This document shows, piece by piece, positions 23,888 to 32,168 of a DNA stretch of 35,563 nucleotides. The stretch comes from Burkholderiales bacterium (lineage in GTDB: Bacteria > Pseudomonadota > Gammaproteobacteria > Burkholderiales > Usitatibacteraceae): the NCBI GenBank assembly GCA_026125445.1, contig JAHCLE010000019.1, forward strand, positions 1-35,563, in the 5' to 3' direction. The number at the start of each line of letters is the position of its first letter. The stretch's first letter is position 1. The notes below the pieces were generated by a model. The model was not told the origin of the DNA and did not search any database. It worked only from the letters and a program-made list of their open reading frames with translations. The position numbers and the translations under genes were made by a program.

Positions 23888-25619
23888 CTAGCGGCCGCGC
23901 AGGAAGAGGCGGTCGAGGTCCGCCATCGAGAACTGCACCCAGGTGGGCCGGCCGTGGTTGCAGCTCCCGGCGCGCTCGGTCTCCTCCATCTCGCGCAGCA
24001 GGGCGTTCATCTCGGGCACCGAGAGGCTGCGGTTGGCGCGCACGGCGGCATGGCAGGCCATGGTGGACAGCAGCTCGTTTCGCCGCTCGACGAGCGCGCG
24101 GCTCGCCCCGAACTCGCGCATCTCGGCGAGCACCGACCGGAGCAAGGCGGGCGCGTCGAGGTCGGCCAGCAGCGCCGGCACCGCGCGCACGACGAGCTCG
24201 CGGGGGCCTGCCGCGCCCACCTCGAAGCCCAGGCTCGCGAGCGCCTCGGCGGAGCGCCCGGCCTCCTCGGCCTCCTCCGCCGTGGCCGGCATGGCGAGCG
24301 GCACCAGAAGCGGCTGCGAGGGCAGGCGCGAGGCGTCGAGCGCGCCCTTGAGCCTCTCGTAGACGATGCGCTCGTGGGCCGCGTGCATGTCCACCAGCAC
24401 GAGGCCCGCGGCGTTCTGCGCCAGCACGTACACGCCGTGCAGCTGCGCGAGCGCGTAGCCGAGCATCGGGGGCGCTCCCGGCTCGTCGCCGCGCGGCGGC
24501 GGGGCGGCGCGCTCGCCGGCCGTGGCGGCCGCGAAGAAGGCCTCGTAGCGCGAGGGCTCCTGGGCCACCGCGAGCGAGCCCTGGGCGAAGGCGAAGGGCG
24601 TCGCCGGGGAAGGCGCCGGCGCGGCGTCGGCGGCGCGCCGGCGAGCGGCGTGGCCAGCGCGCGCGAGGCAAAAGTGGAAGACGAACCGTACTTTCTGAAT
24701 GAGATGCACCTGATCTCTTTGTCGGTGCACGTTCACGTCCACGAGCCGCGGATCGACGTCGAGGAAGAGCACGTAGGCCGGGTGGCGGTCGTGGTGCAGC
24801 ACGTCCGCGTAGGCCTCGCGGATGGCGTGCGCCACCACCTTGTCGCGCACGAAGCGGCCGTTCACGAAGAGGTACTGGGCATCGCGCGAGGCGCGCGTGA
24901 ACCCGGGGCGGCGAGCAGGCCGGAAAGGCGCACCGCCGCGCCGCTCGCCTCGACCTCGACCGCGGCGGAGGCGAAGTCCTCCCCCACCACGCCGGCGGTG
25001 CGGCTGCGGGGCGAGGCGGGTGCGAGGTGCGAGACGCGCCGGCCGTTGTGGGTGAGCGAGAAGGCCACCGCCGGCCGCGACAGCGCCACCCGCGAGTACG
25101 CCTCCTCGCAGCGCGCGAACTCGGTCGCCTCGCTCTTCAGGAACTTGCGCCGCGCCGGCGTGTTGAAGTAGAGCTCCTCCACCTCGACCGTGGTGCCGCC
25201 GGCGAGCGCGGCCGGCTCCACGGGCGCGATCGCGCCCCCGTCGCAGGCGATGCGCCAGGCGTGCCGCTCGCCGCGCGGCGGCTGGTGATCGCCAGGCGCG
25301 AGACGGCGCCGATGGAGGCGAGCGCCTCGCCGCGGAAGCCGAGCGAGGAGGCACGCTCGAGGTCGTCGAGGGTCGCGATCTTGCTGGTGGCGAAGCGGGC
25401 GAGCGCCAGCGGCAGGTCGGAGGCCTCGATGCCCTCGCCGTCGTCGGCCACCCGGATGCGGCGGATGCCGCCCTCGGCCAGGTCCACCGCCACCGAGCGC
25501 GCACCGGCATCCAGGCTGTTCTCGACCAGCTCCTTGAGCGCGGAAGCCGGCCGCTCGACCACCTCGCCGGCGGCGATCTGGTTGACCAGCAGGTCGGGGA
25601 GCTCGCGGATGTGGCCCAT
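23888..25619 (-). CDS. mutL: DNA mismatch repair protein MutL (frame interrupted)
   Basis: MutL, the coordinator of mismatch repair. The start [26 protein letters not shown] and the GHKL ATPase motifs are visible: [29 protein letters not shown]. Three frames must be joined: one to about 25265, a second to about 24900 ([16 protein letters not shown]), then a third to the stop ([13 protein letters not shown]...). The C-terminus has [12 protein letters not shown], which fits the DxHA(x)2E(x)4E endonuclease motif known in Neisseria MutL, and CNHGRPT. The conserved VNVHPTK block is garbled near 24670-24725. The breaks look like consensus errors. Followed by miaA, as in many proteobacteria. Confidence 0.9.
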
Positions 25620-25753
25620 CGTGGCGTGGCGGCGCCGGAACCGGGCCCGCCGCAGGGGGACTTTCGTCCCGGGATCGAGGGCGAATGTTACACTCAAAGC
25701 CTGACTACAGAGCGCGCCCACGCGAAGCGCGCCTACTCGCGCGCCGGAGCGGG

Positions 25754-28183
25754 ATGACTCCCAACGACTCGCCAGGAATGCCCCGACAGGCCGCCCCCGC
25801 GCCGCCGGTGTCCATCGGCGCCGTCCGCGAGGAGCAGGTCCGGCTCCTCTTCCGCTTCTCCCTGGTGGGCTACCTCGCCACCCTGCTCGTGGTGTTCATC
25901 CTCGGGGCGGTGCTGTGGGAGGACCTCGCGAAGCCCCCGCTCTTCGCCTGGTTCGCGGCCATCTCGGTCATCACCGTCGGCCGCTACGCCCTCTACAAGA
26001 TATTCATCAACCGCGATCCTGCCCCGGCGGACCTGGGCCGCTGGGAGCGCTACTTCCTCGCCGGCTCCCTCCTCACCTCGCTCTGCTGGGCCGCGATCGC
26101 GACCTTCCTGCTGCCCGATTCCGCGCACCTCGCCCAGCGCATGGCCGTGGTGATGCTGGTCACGCTCCTCATCACCGGGGCGGTGGGCTACTACGCCCCG
26201 CACCCGCACGCCTTCAAGATCTCGGCCTTCGTGGGCCTCGTGCCCTTCGCGCTCGCGCTCGGCTTCTCGAGCGACCGCGTGCAGGGGTTCATGTCGGGGG
26301 CCATCCTGCTGCTGGCGGGCGTGCTGCCCTACGTGCACGAGAAGCTGCACCGGGCGCTCGTCGACTCGCTGGCCGCGCGCCAGGACAAGGCCACGCTCGC
26401 GAGCGAGCTCGAGGTCGAGCGCGCGCGCCTGCAGCAGGCCAACGACGCGCTGGCCGAGGAGATGGTCGGGCGCCTGAAGGCCCAGCAGGCCGAGCTCATC
26501 GCCGCCCAGAAGCTGCGCATGCACGTCGAGCGCAACGCCGCTCGCGGTGATCGAGTGGGACCGCGAGCACAGGGTCACCGCCTGGAACCCGGCCGCGGAG
26601 GCGATCTTCGGCTTCCCCGCCGGGGAGGCCATCGGCAAGCGCGCCCCCGAGTTCATCGCGCCGCCGGGCAGCGCGGAGGCGGTGGAGTCGATGTGGCTCG
26701 AGCTCGCCGAGACGCGCGACGGCACCAAGGTGAGCCTCGAGAACATCACCCGCAGCGGGCGCGCGATCCAGTGCGAGTGGTACAACACGCCGCTGGTCGA
26801 CCCGGGCGGGCGCATCGTGGGCTTCGCCTCGCTGGTGCAGGACGTCACCGAGCGCCTGAACACGGAGCGCACCATCCACTACATGGCGCACCACGACGCG
26901 CTCACGGGCCTGCCCAACCGCCGGCTCATGCAGGACCGCCTCAACCAGGCGATCATGCAGGCGCGGCGCAAGCAGCGGCACGTGGCGGTGCTCTTCCTCG
27001 ACCTAGACCGCTTCAAGCTCCTCAACGACACGCTGGGCCACGACACCGGCGACTACATCCTCAAGGACGTGGCGCGGCGCCTGACCTCCTGCGTGCGCGA
27101 GGTCGACACCGTCTCGCGCGAGGGCGGCGACGAGTTCGTCGTGGTGCTCCCGGACCTCGAGCGGCCGGAGAACGCGCGCATCGTGGCCGACAAGATCCTG
27201 CGCGAGTTCTCCAAGCCCGTGGAGATCGGCGGCCAGGACATCCACATCACGACCTCGATCGGCATCGCGCACTACCCCAACGACGCGACCGACGTGAACC
27301 ACCTGCTCAAGCACGCCGACAGCGCGATGTACCAGGCCAAGGACTCGGGGCGCAACACCGTGCGCTTCTACACGAGCGACCTGAACTACCTGCTGTCGCG
27401 CCGCCTCGAGGTGGAGGGGCGCCTGAGGAAGGGCATCGAGCAGGAGGAGTTCTTCCTGCGCTACCAGCCGCAGGTCGATGTCGCCACGGGGCGCATCACG
27501 GGCATGGAGACGCTGCTGCGCTGGAACGACCCGGTGAAGGGCGAGGTCTTCCCCAAGGACTTCATCTCGGTGGCCGAGGAGCTCGGCCTCATCGTGCAGC
27601 TGGGCGAGTGGGCCTTCCGCACCGCCTGCCGGCAGCTGAAGAGCTGGGAGGCCGAGGGCGTGCGCGACGTGACCGTCGCGGTGAACCTCTCGGCGCGCCA
27701 GTTCATGTCGCGCAAGCTCGTGCCCCGATGCTCGCCACGTGCGCGAGTCGGGCGCGGACCCCCGGCACCTGGAGGTCGAGATCACCGAAACCATGGTCAT
27801 GCGCAACCTCGAGCAGTCCATCGAGATCCTGGGCCAGCTTCGCTCGGTGGGCATCGGCGTGTCCATCGACGACTTCGGCGTGGGCTACTCCTCGCTGGGG
27901 CAGCTGCGGCGGCTGCCGGCCACGGCGCTCAAGATCGACCGCTCCTTCGTGGCCAACGTGCCCGACGACGCCTCCAGCACCTCGATCGCCGAGGCGATCA
28001 TCGGCATGGCCAAGAGCCTGGCTGCGGGTGGTGGCCGAGGGGGTGGAGACGCGCGCCCAGCTCGAGTTCCTGCGCGCGAGCCACTGCGACGCCTTCCAGG
28101 GCTACCTCTTCTCGAAGCCGCTCACGGCGCTCGAGGCCTCCGCGATGCTGCGCGCCCAGGCCGGCGGGCGCACGGCGGCCTGA
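25754..28183 (+). CDS. Membrane-anchored PAS-GGDEF-EAL protein (frame interrupted)
   Basis: A c-di-GMP enzyme of about 810 residues. The N-terminus has five to six membrane helices (for example [51 protein letters not shown]) followed by a coiled coil ([19 protein letters not shown]). A PAS domain ([23 protein letters not shown]), an intact GGDEF domain ([14 protein letters not shown]) and an EAL domain follow. The EAL domain has ETL for EAL but keeps the metal and catalytic residues ([38 protein letters not shown]), so it could make or break c-di-GMP. The frame breaks at about 26530, 27720-27745 and 28022. GGAG precedes the ATG at 25754. It is divergent from mutL and convergent with amiC. 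Confidence 0.85.
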   Translation: MTPNDSPGMPRQAAPAPPVSIGAVREEQVRLLFRFSLVGYLATLLVVFILGAVLWEDLAKPPLFAWFAAISVITVGRYALYKIFINRDPAPADLGRWERYFLAGSLLTSLCWAAIATFLLPDSAHLAQRMAVVMLVTLLITGAVGYYAPHPHAFKISAFVGLVPFALALGFSSDRVQGFMSGAILLLAGVLPYVHEKLHRALVDSLAARQDKATLASELEVERARLQQANDALAEEMVGRLKAQQAELIAAQKLRMHVERNAARGDRVGPRAQGHRLEPGRGGDLRLPRRGGHRQARPRVHRAAGQRGGGGVDVARARRDARRHQGEPREHHPQRARDPVRVVQHAAGRPGRAHRGLRLAGAGRHRAPEHGAHHPLHGAPRRAHGPAQPPAHAGPPQPGDHAGAAQAAARGGALPRPRPLQAPQRHAGPRHRRLHPQGRGAAPDLLRARGRHRLARGRRRVRRGAPGPRAAGERAHRGRQDPARVLQARGDRRPGHPHHDLDRHRALPQRRDRREPPAQARRQRDVPGQGLGAQHRALLHERPELPAVAPPRGGGAPEEGHRAGGVLPALPAAGRCRHGAHHGHGDAAALERPGEGRGLPQGLHLGGRGARPHRAAGRVGLPHRLPAAEELGGRGRARRDRRGEPLGAPVHVAQARAPMLATCASRARTPGTWRSRSPKPWSCATSSSPSRSWASFARWASACPSTTSAWATPRWGSCGGCRPRRSRSTAPSWPTCPTTPPAPRSPRRSSAWPRAWLRVVAEGVETRAQLEFLRASHCDAFQGYLFSKPLTALEASAMLRAQAGGRTAA

Positions 28184-28189
28184 GCCCGG

Positions 28190-29533
28190 CTAGGGGTTCT
28201 GCGCCAGGCGCGCGCGGGCGAGCGGCGGGTTCTTCGCGAGGTAGCCGCGGATGCCCTGGAAGATGGCCTCCGCCATCTTGTCCTGGTAGGAAGAGTCCTT
28301 CAGCCGCTGCTCCTCCTGCGGGTTGGAGATGAACGCCGTCTCCACCAGGATCGAGGGGATGTCGGGTGCCTTGAGCACGGCGAAGCCGGCCTGCTCGACC
28401 GAGGCCTTGTGCAGGTGGTTCACGTCGCCCAGCTCGCCCAGCACGGCCTTGCCGAGCTTGAGCGAGTCGTTGATGGTGGCCGTCTGCGACAGGTCGAGGA
28501 GCGTCCTCGCGAGCACCGGGTCCTTCACGTCCAGGTTCACCCCGCCGATGAGGTCGGACTCGTTCTCGCGCTTGGCGGCCAGCGCGCCGCGGCCGAGGTG
28601 GCGCCGCGCTCGGAGAGCGCGAAGACGGACGAGCCGCGCGCATGCGGCTGCACGAAGGCGTCGGCGTGCACCGACACGAAGAGGTCGGCCTGCACGCGCC
28701 GCGCCTTCTGCACGCGCTGCGCCAGCCCGATGAAGTAGTCGCCGTCGCGGGTGAGCACGGCGCGCATGCCCGGCTCGCGGTCGATGCGCTCCTTGAGGCG
28801 CTTGGCGATGGCGAGCGTCACGTCCTTCTCGCGCGTGCCGCGCCGCCCGCGCGCGCCCGGGTCCTCGCCGCCGTGCCCGGCATCGACGGCGATCGTGACC
28901 ATGCGGTCGACCTTCGGCGCCCCGGGCCGGGCGTCCGCTTTCGCAGGGGCGGCCTTGCCGGGATCGAGGCGGACCACCGGCAGCTCCGGCGCCGCGGCCG
29001 GCTCGACCACCGGCGCCTTCGCGATCTCGCCGATGGGGTCCGGGCCCGGCTGCACGAGGGCGAGCAGCGGATCGCGCGGCTTCTCGGGGTAGAGGTCGAG
29101 GACGAGGCGGTGGCGGTACTCCCCCGCCGGGGCCAGCGGGAAGACGGAAGGCTTCACCGCGCTCTTCAGGTCGAAGACCACGCGCGCCACGTTCGGGCGG
29201 TTGACGGCCACGCGCACCTGCTTGATGTAGGGATCGTCCTCGCGCACCTTGCCCACGACGCTCTTCAGCTCCGCGTCGAGCTCCACGCCCTCGAGGTCGA
29301 GCACCAGGCGCGGCGGGTCGGGCACCTCGAAGAACTGGTGGCGGACGGGCTTCGCCGTCTCGAAGGTGACGCGCGTGTACTCCTCGGCGGGCCACACGCG
29401 CGAGGCGATGACGGCCTGGCCCGCGCGCCGCGGGGGCGGCGACGGCGAGGATCAGGAAAGCCGCGAGGCGGCGAGCAATCGCCCCAGCGGGAGACGACGC
29501 GGTGAGGATCGCCGAGCGTCCCGGCTCCGTCAC
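28190..29533 (-). CDS. amiC: N-acetylmuramoyl-L-alanine amidase with AMIN domain (frame interrupted)
   Basis: A periplasmic zinc amidase that cleaves the amide bond between MurNAc and the stem peptide, used in daughter-cell separation. A hydrophobic signal segment (IARRLAAFLILAVAA) is followed by an AMIN domain (EEYTRVTFETAKPVRHQFF...VVFDLKSAVKPSVF), a proline-rich linker and the Amidase_3 domain: TIAVDAGHGGEDPGARG with the zinc His and Glu, LTRDGDYFIGLAQRV, FVSVHADAF, and SILVETAFISNPQEE with the catalytic Glu. The frame breaks at about 29430 and 28590. The start is uncertain because tsaE overlaps; a GTG at 29533 is the first in-frame candidate. The stop lies six bases from the convergent GGDEF-EAL gene. 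Confidence 0.88.
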   Translation of the reverse strand: MTEPGRSAILTASSPAGAIARRLAAFLILAVAAPAARGPGRHRLARVARRGVHARHLRDGEARPPPVLRGARPAAPGARPRGRGARRGAEERRGQGARGRSLHQAGARGRQPPERGARGLRPEERGEAFRLPAGPGGGVPPPPRPRPLPREAARSAARPRAAGPGPHRRDREGAGGRAGRGAGAAGGPPRSRQGRPCESGRPARGAEGRPHGHDRRRCRARRRGPGRARAARHAREGRDARHRQAPQGAHRPRAGHARRAHPRRRLLHRAGAARAEGAARAGRPLRVGARRRLRAAACARLVRLRALRARRHLGRGALAAKRENESDLIGGVNLDVKDPVLARTLLDLSQTATINDSLKLGKAVLGELGDVNHLHKASVEQAGFAVLKAPDIPSILVETAFISNPQEEQRLKDSSYQDKMAEAIFQGIRGYLAKNPPLARARLAQNP

Positions 29534-29938
29534 CTCGAGCGCGATCTCCAGGTCCGCGGGCGGCAGTTGCCCGCGGCCCGTTCCGGCCACTCCACGAGGC
29601 AGACGTTGCGCCCGTTGAACACGTCCCTGAATCCCGCATCGATCCATTCGGAGGGGTCGTGGAACCGATAAAAATCAAAGTGATACAAGCTTAACCTAGA
29701 AACTTCATAAACTTCAACCAGCGTGTAGGTGGGGTTTTCACCCGCCCGGCGTGCCCCAGGGCCCGCAGCAGGCCGCGCACGAGGGTCGTCTTGCCCGCTC
29801 CCAGCTCGCCGCGCAGCGGTCGAGCACCAGGCCCGGCACGAGGTGCGGGGCGAGCGCCGCGCCCAGGGCGAGGGTCGCTGCTTCGTCGGGAAGGTCGATG
29901 CGTGGCAAGGCGATGGGCGGGGCGCTTCGGGCTACCAT
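29452..29938 (-). CDS. tsaE: tRNA threonylcarbamoyladenosine synthesis ATPase TsaE (frame interrupted)
   Basis: TsaE, the small ATPase of the TsaB-TsaD-TsaE complex that makes t6A37 on tRNA. Joining frames gives LPDEAATLALGAALAPHL, the P-loop RGELGAGKTTLVRGLLRALG, then TYTLVEVYEVSRLSLYHFDFYRFHDPSEW and LVEWPERAAG with the catalytic region, and finally LPPADLEIALEVTEPGRSA. Breaks fall near 29820, 29735, 29570 and 29490; the first two are explained by one missing C each. The segment 29665-29719 is strikingly AT-rich. The ATG at 29938 lies eight bases from the divergent queG start; a TTG at 29908 is an alternative. The end near 29452 overlaps amiC and is uncertain. Confidence 0.82.
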
Positions 29939-29946
29939 CTCGTCCG

Positions 29947-31005
29947 ATGGATACGGGCCATTCTCCCGCCAGCCTCGCCGGCCGCGTCAAGCGCTGGGCG
30001 CTGGAGGCGGGCTTCGACGCGGTGGCGATCGCCGGCACCGATCTCGCCGAGGAGGAAGCGCGGCTCCTCGCATGGCTCGACCGCGGCTGGCACGGGGCGA
30101 TGGATTATATGGCACGCCACGGCACGCGCCGCTCGCGGCCGGCCGAGCTGGTGCCGGGCACGGCGAGCGTGGTGAGCGTGCGCCTGGACTACTGGCCCGG
30201 CGGGGCGAGGGACGCGCAGGAGGTCCTCGCCGAGCCCACCCTCGCCTTCGTCTCTCGCTACGCCGTGGGCCGCGATTACCACAAGGTGCTGCGCGCGCGC
30301 CTGCAGGCGCTGGCCGACCGGATGCTCGCCGAGCTCGGCCCCTTTCCCTACCGCGTCTTCACCGACAGCGCGCCGGTGATGGAAGTGGCGCTCGCCGCGC
30401 GCGCCGGGCTGGGCTGGCAGGGCAAGCACACGCTGCTGCTCGCGCGAGGCGGCTCCAGCTACTTCCTCGGCGAGCTCTTCGTGGGCCTGGACCTCGCGAA
30501 GGACGCTCCCGTGACGGGGCACTGCGGCACCTGCGAGCGCTGCCTGGGGCCTGTCCCACGCGCGCGATCGTGGCGCCCTTCCAGCTCGACGCGCGCCGCT
30601 GCATCTCCTACCTCACCATCGAGAATCCCGGCCCCATCCCCGAGGAATTCCGCGTCGCCATGGGCAACCGCATCTACGGCTGCGACGACTGCCAGCTCGC
30701 CTGCCCCTGGAACAAGTACGCGCGGATCGCGCGCGCCCCGGACTTCGCCGTGCGCAACGGGCTCGACGCCGCCACGCTCGCCTCCCTCTTCGCCTGGACG
30801 CGCGAGGAGTTCGAGTCGCGCCTGGAGGGTTCGCCCATCCGCCGCATCGGACACGCCCGGTGGCTGCGCAACATCGCGGTGGCGCTGGGCAACGCCCGCG
30901 ACGGGCGAAGTGCTGTCCGCGCTGCGCGGCCGGGCCGAAGACCCCGACCCGCTCGTGCGCGAGCACGTGGCCTGGGCCCTGGCGAGGCACGGCGCGGCCG
31001 CATGA
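29947..31005 (+). CDS. queG: Epoxyqueuosine reductase QueG (frame interrupted)
   Basis: QueG, a cobalamin- and iron-sulfur-dependent enzyme that reduces epoxyqueuosine to queuosine in tRNA. It has the N-terminal cobalamin-binding core (WHGAMDYMARHGTRRSRPAELVPG, SRYAVGRDYHKVL, FTDSAPVMEVALAARAGLGWQGKHTLL) and two 4Fe-4S motifs, CGTCERCLGACPTRAI and GCDDCQLACPWN. Two breaks are single-base run errors: GGGG for GGGGG near 30548 and an extra G near 30906; correcting both restores one frame of about 352 codons. It overlaps the MFS transporter start by ATGA. tgt, the pathway's first tRNA step, is also in this window. Confidence 0.92.
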   Translation: MDTGHSPASLAGRVKRWALEAGFDAVAIAGTDLAEEEARLLAWLDRGWHGAMDYMARHGTRRSRPAELVPGTASVVSVRLDYWPGGARDAQEVLAEPTLAFVSRYAVGRDYHKVLRARLQALADRMLAELGPFPYRVFTDSAPVMEVALAARAGLGWQGKHTLLLARGGSSYFLGELFVGLDLAKDAPVTGHCGTCERCLGPVPRARSWRPSSSTRAAASPTSPSRIPAPSPRNSASPWATASTAATTASSPAPGTSTRGSRAPRTSPCATGSTPPRSPPSSPGRARSSSRAWRVRPSAASDTPGGCATSRWRWATPATGEVLSALRGRAEDPDPLVREHVAWALARHGAAA

Positions 31006-32168
31006 CGGCCTCTCCCGCCCTGCCGCGCACGGTCTGGGTGCTCGGCTTCGTGAGCCTGCTGATGGACATCTCCTCGGAGATGATCCACAGCCTGCTGCCG
31101 CTCTACCTCACCGTCGGGCTCGGCGCGAGCGCGCTGGCCGTGGGCGTGATCGAGGGCCTCGCGGAGGCCACCGCCCTCGTGATACGCGTCTTCTCCGGGA
31201 CACTCTCGGACGCGCTCGGCCACCGCAAGTGGGTCGCGGCGGCGGGCTACGGCCTGGGGGCGGCCTCGAAGCCCCTCTTCGCGCTGGCCACGGGGCCGTG
31301 GCTCGTCTTCGGCGCGCGCTTCATGGACCGCATCGGCAAGGGCATCCGCGGCGCCCCGCGCGACGCGCTCATCGCGGACGTGACCCCGGCGGCGAGCCGC
31401 GGCGAGGCCTTCGGGCTGCGCCAGTCCCTCGACACCGTGGGCGCGTTCGCCGGGCCGCTGCTCGCCATGGCGCTCATGCTCGCGTGGTCGGACGACTTCC
31501 GCGCCGTGTTCTGGGTGGCGGTCGTTCCGGCGTGGCCTCCTTCCTGCTCATCGCGCTCGCGGTGCGGGAGCCGGCCCGCGATCCGGCCGCGCCGGCGGCG
31601 CCGCGCCTTTCCTGGCGCGCCGCGCACGGGCTGGGAGGGACGTTCTGGTGGGTGACGGCCGCCGGCGCCACCCTCACCCTGGCGCGTTTCAGCGAAGCCT
31701 TCCTGGTGCTGCGCGCCCAGGACCTGGGGCTCGCCCTCGCGTGGGCGCCGCTCGTCCTGGTCGGGATGAACGCGGTGTTCGCGCTGGTGGCCTGGCCCGC
31801 GGGGCGGCTCGCGGACCGCCTGGGACCGGGAGGCCTGCTCGTGGCGGGCACCGTGGCGCTCGTGGCCGCGGACCTGTGCCTCGCCTTCGCCGGCGGCCTC
31901 GCGGCGCTCGCCGCGGGCGTCGCCCTCTGGGGGCTGCACATGGGGCTCACGCAGGGACTGCTCGCGGCGATGGTGGCGGCCAGCGCGCCGGCCGACCGGC
32001 GCGGCACCGCGTTCGGGGTCTTCAACCTGGCCTGCGGCGCCGCGCTCCTCGTGGCGAGCGTGCTCGCCGGCGCGCTCTGGCACTACGCGGGGCCGCCGGC
32101 GACCTTCCTTCGTGGGCGCGGCGCTCGCGGCCGCCGCGATCGCCGTCACGCGCTTCGCGGCTCGGTGA
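31002..32168 (+). CDS. Major facilitator superfamily transporter (frame interrupted)
   Basis: A 12-helix-type permease of about 388 residues, substrate unknown. The start is MTASPALPRTVWVLGFVSLLMDISSEMIHSLLP, with the SLLMDISSEM block typical of one MFS subfamily of efflux proteins. The loop between helices 2 and 3 reads SDALGHRKW, and GKGIRGAPRDALIAD is the strong motif of this subfamily. Correcting a lost G near 31530 and one further base near 32108 gives a single frame ending FAAR at the TGA of 32168. It is coupled to queG (ATGA) and runs 23 bases into the convergent PAS-GGDEF-EAL gene. Confidence 0.85.

Noticed and set aside
24660-24740. Sequencing adapter or small insertion element in mutL
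   Set aside because: The patch does not resemble any adapter I can recall and still partly follows the expected mutL motif, so a corrupted consensus fits better.
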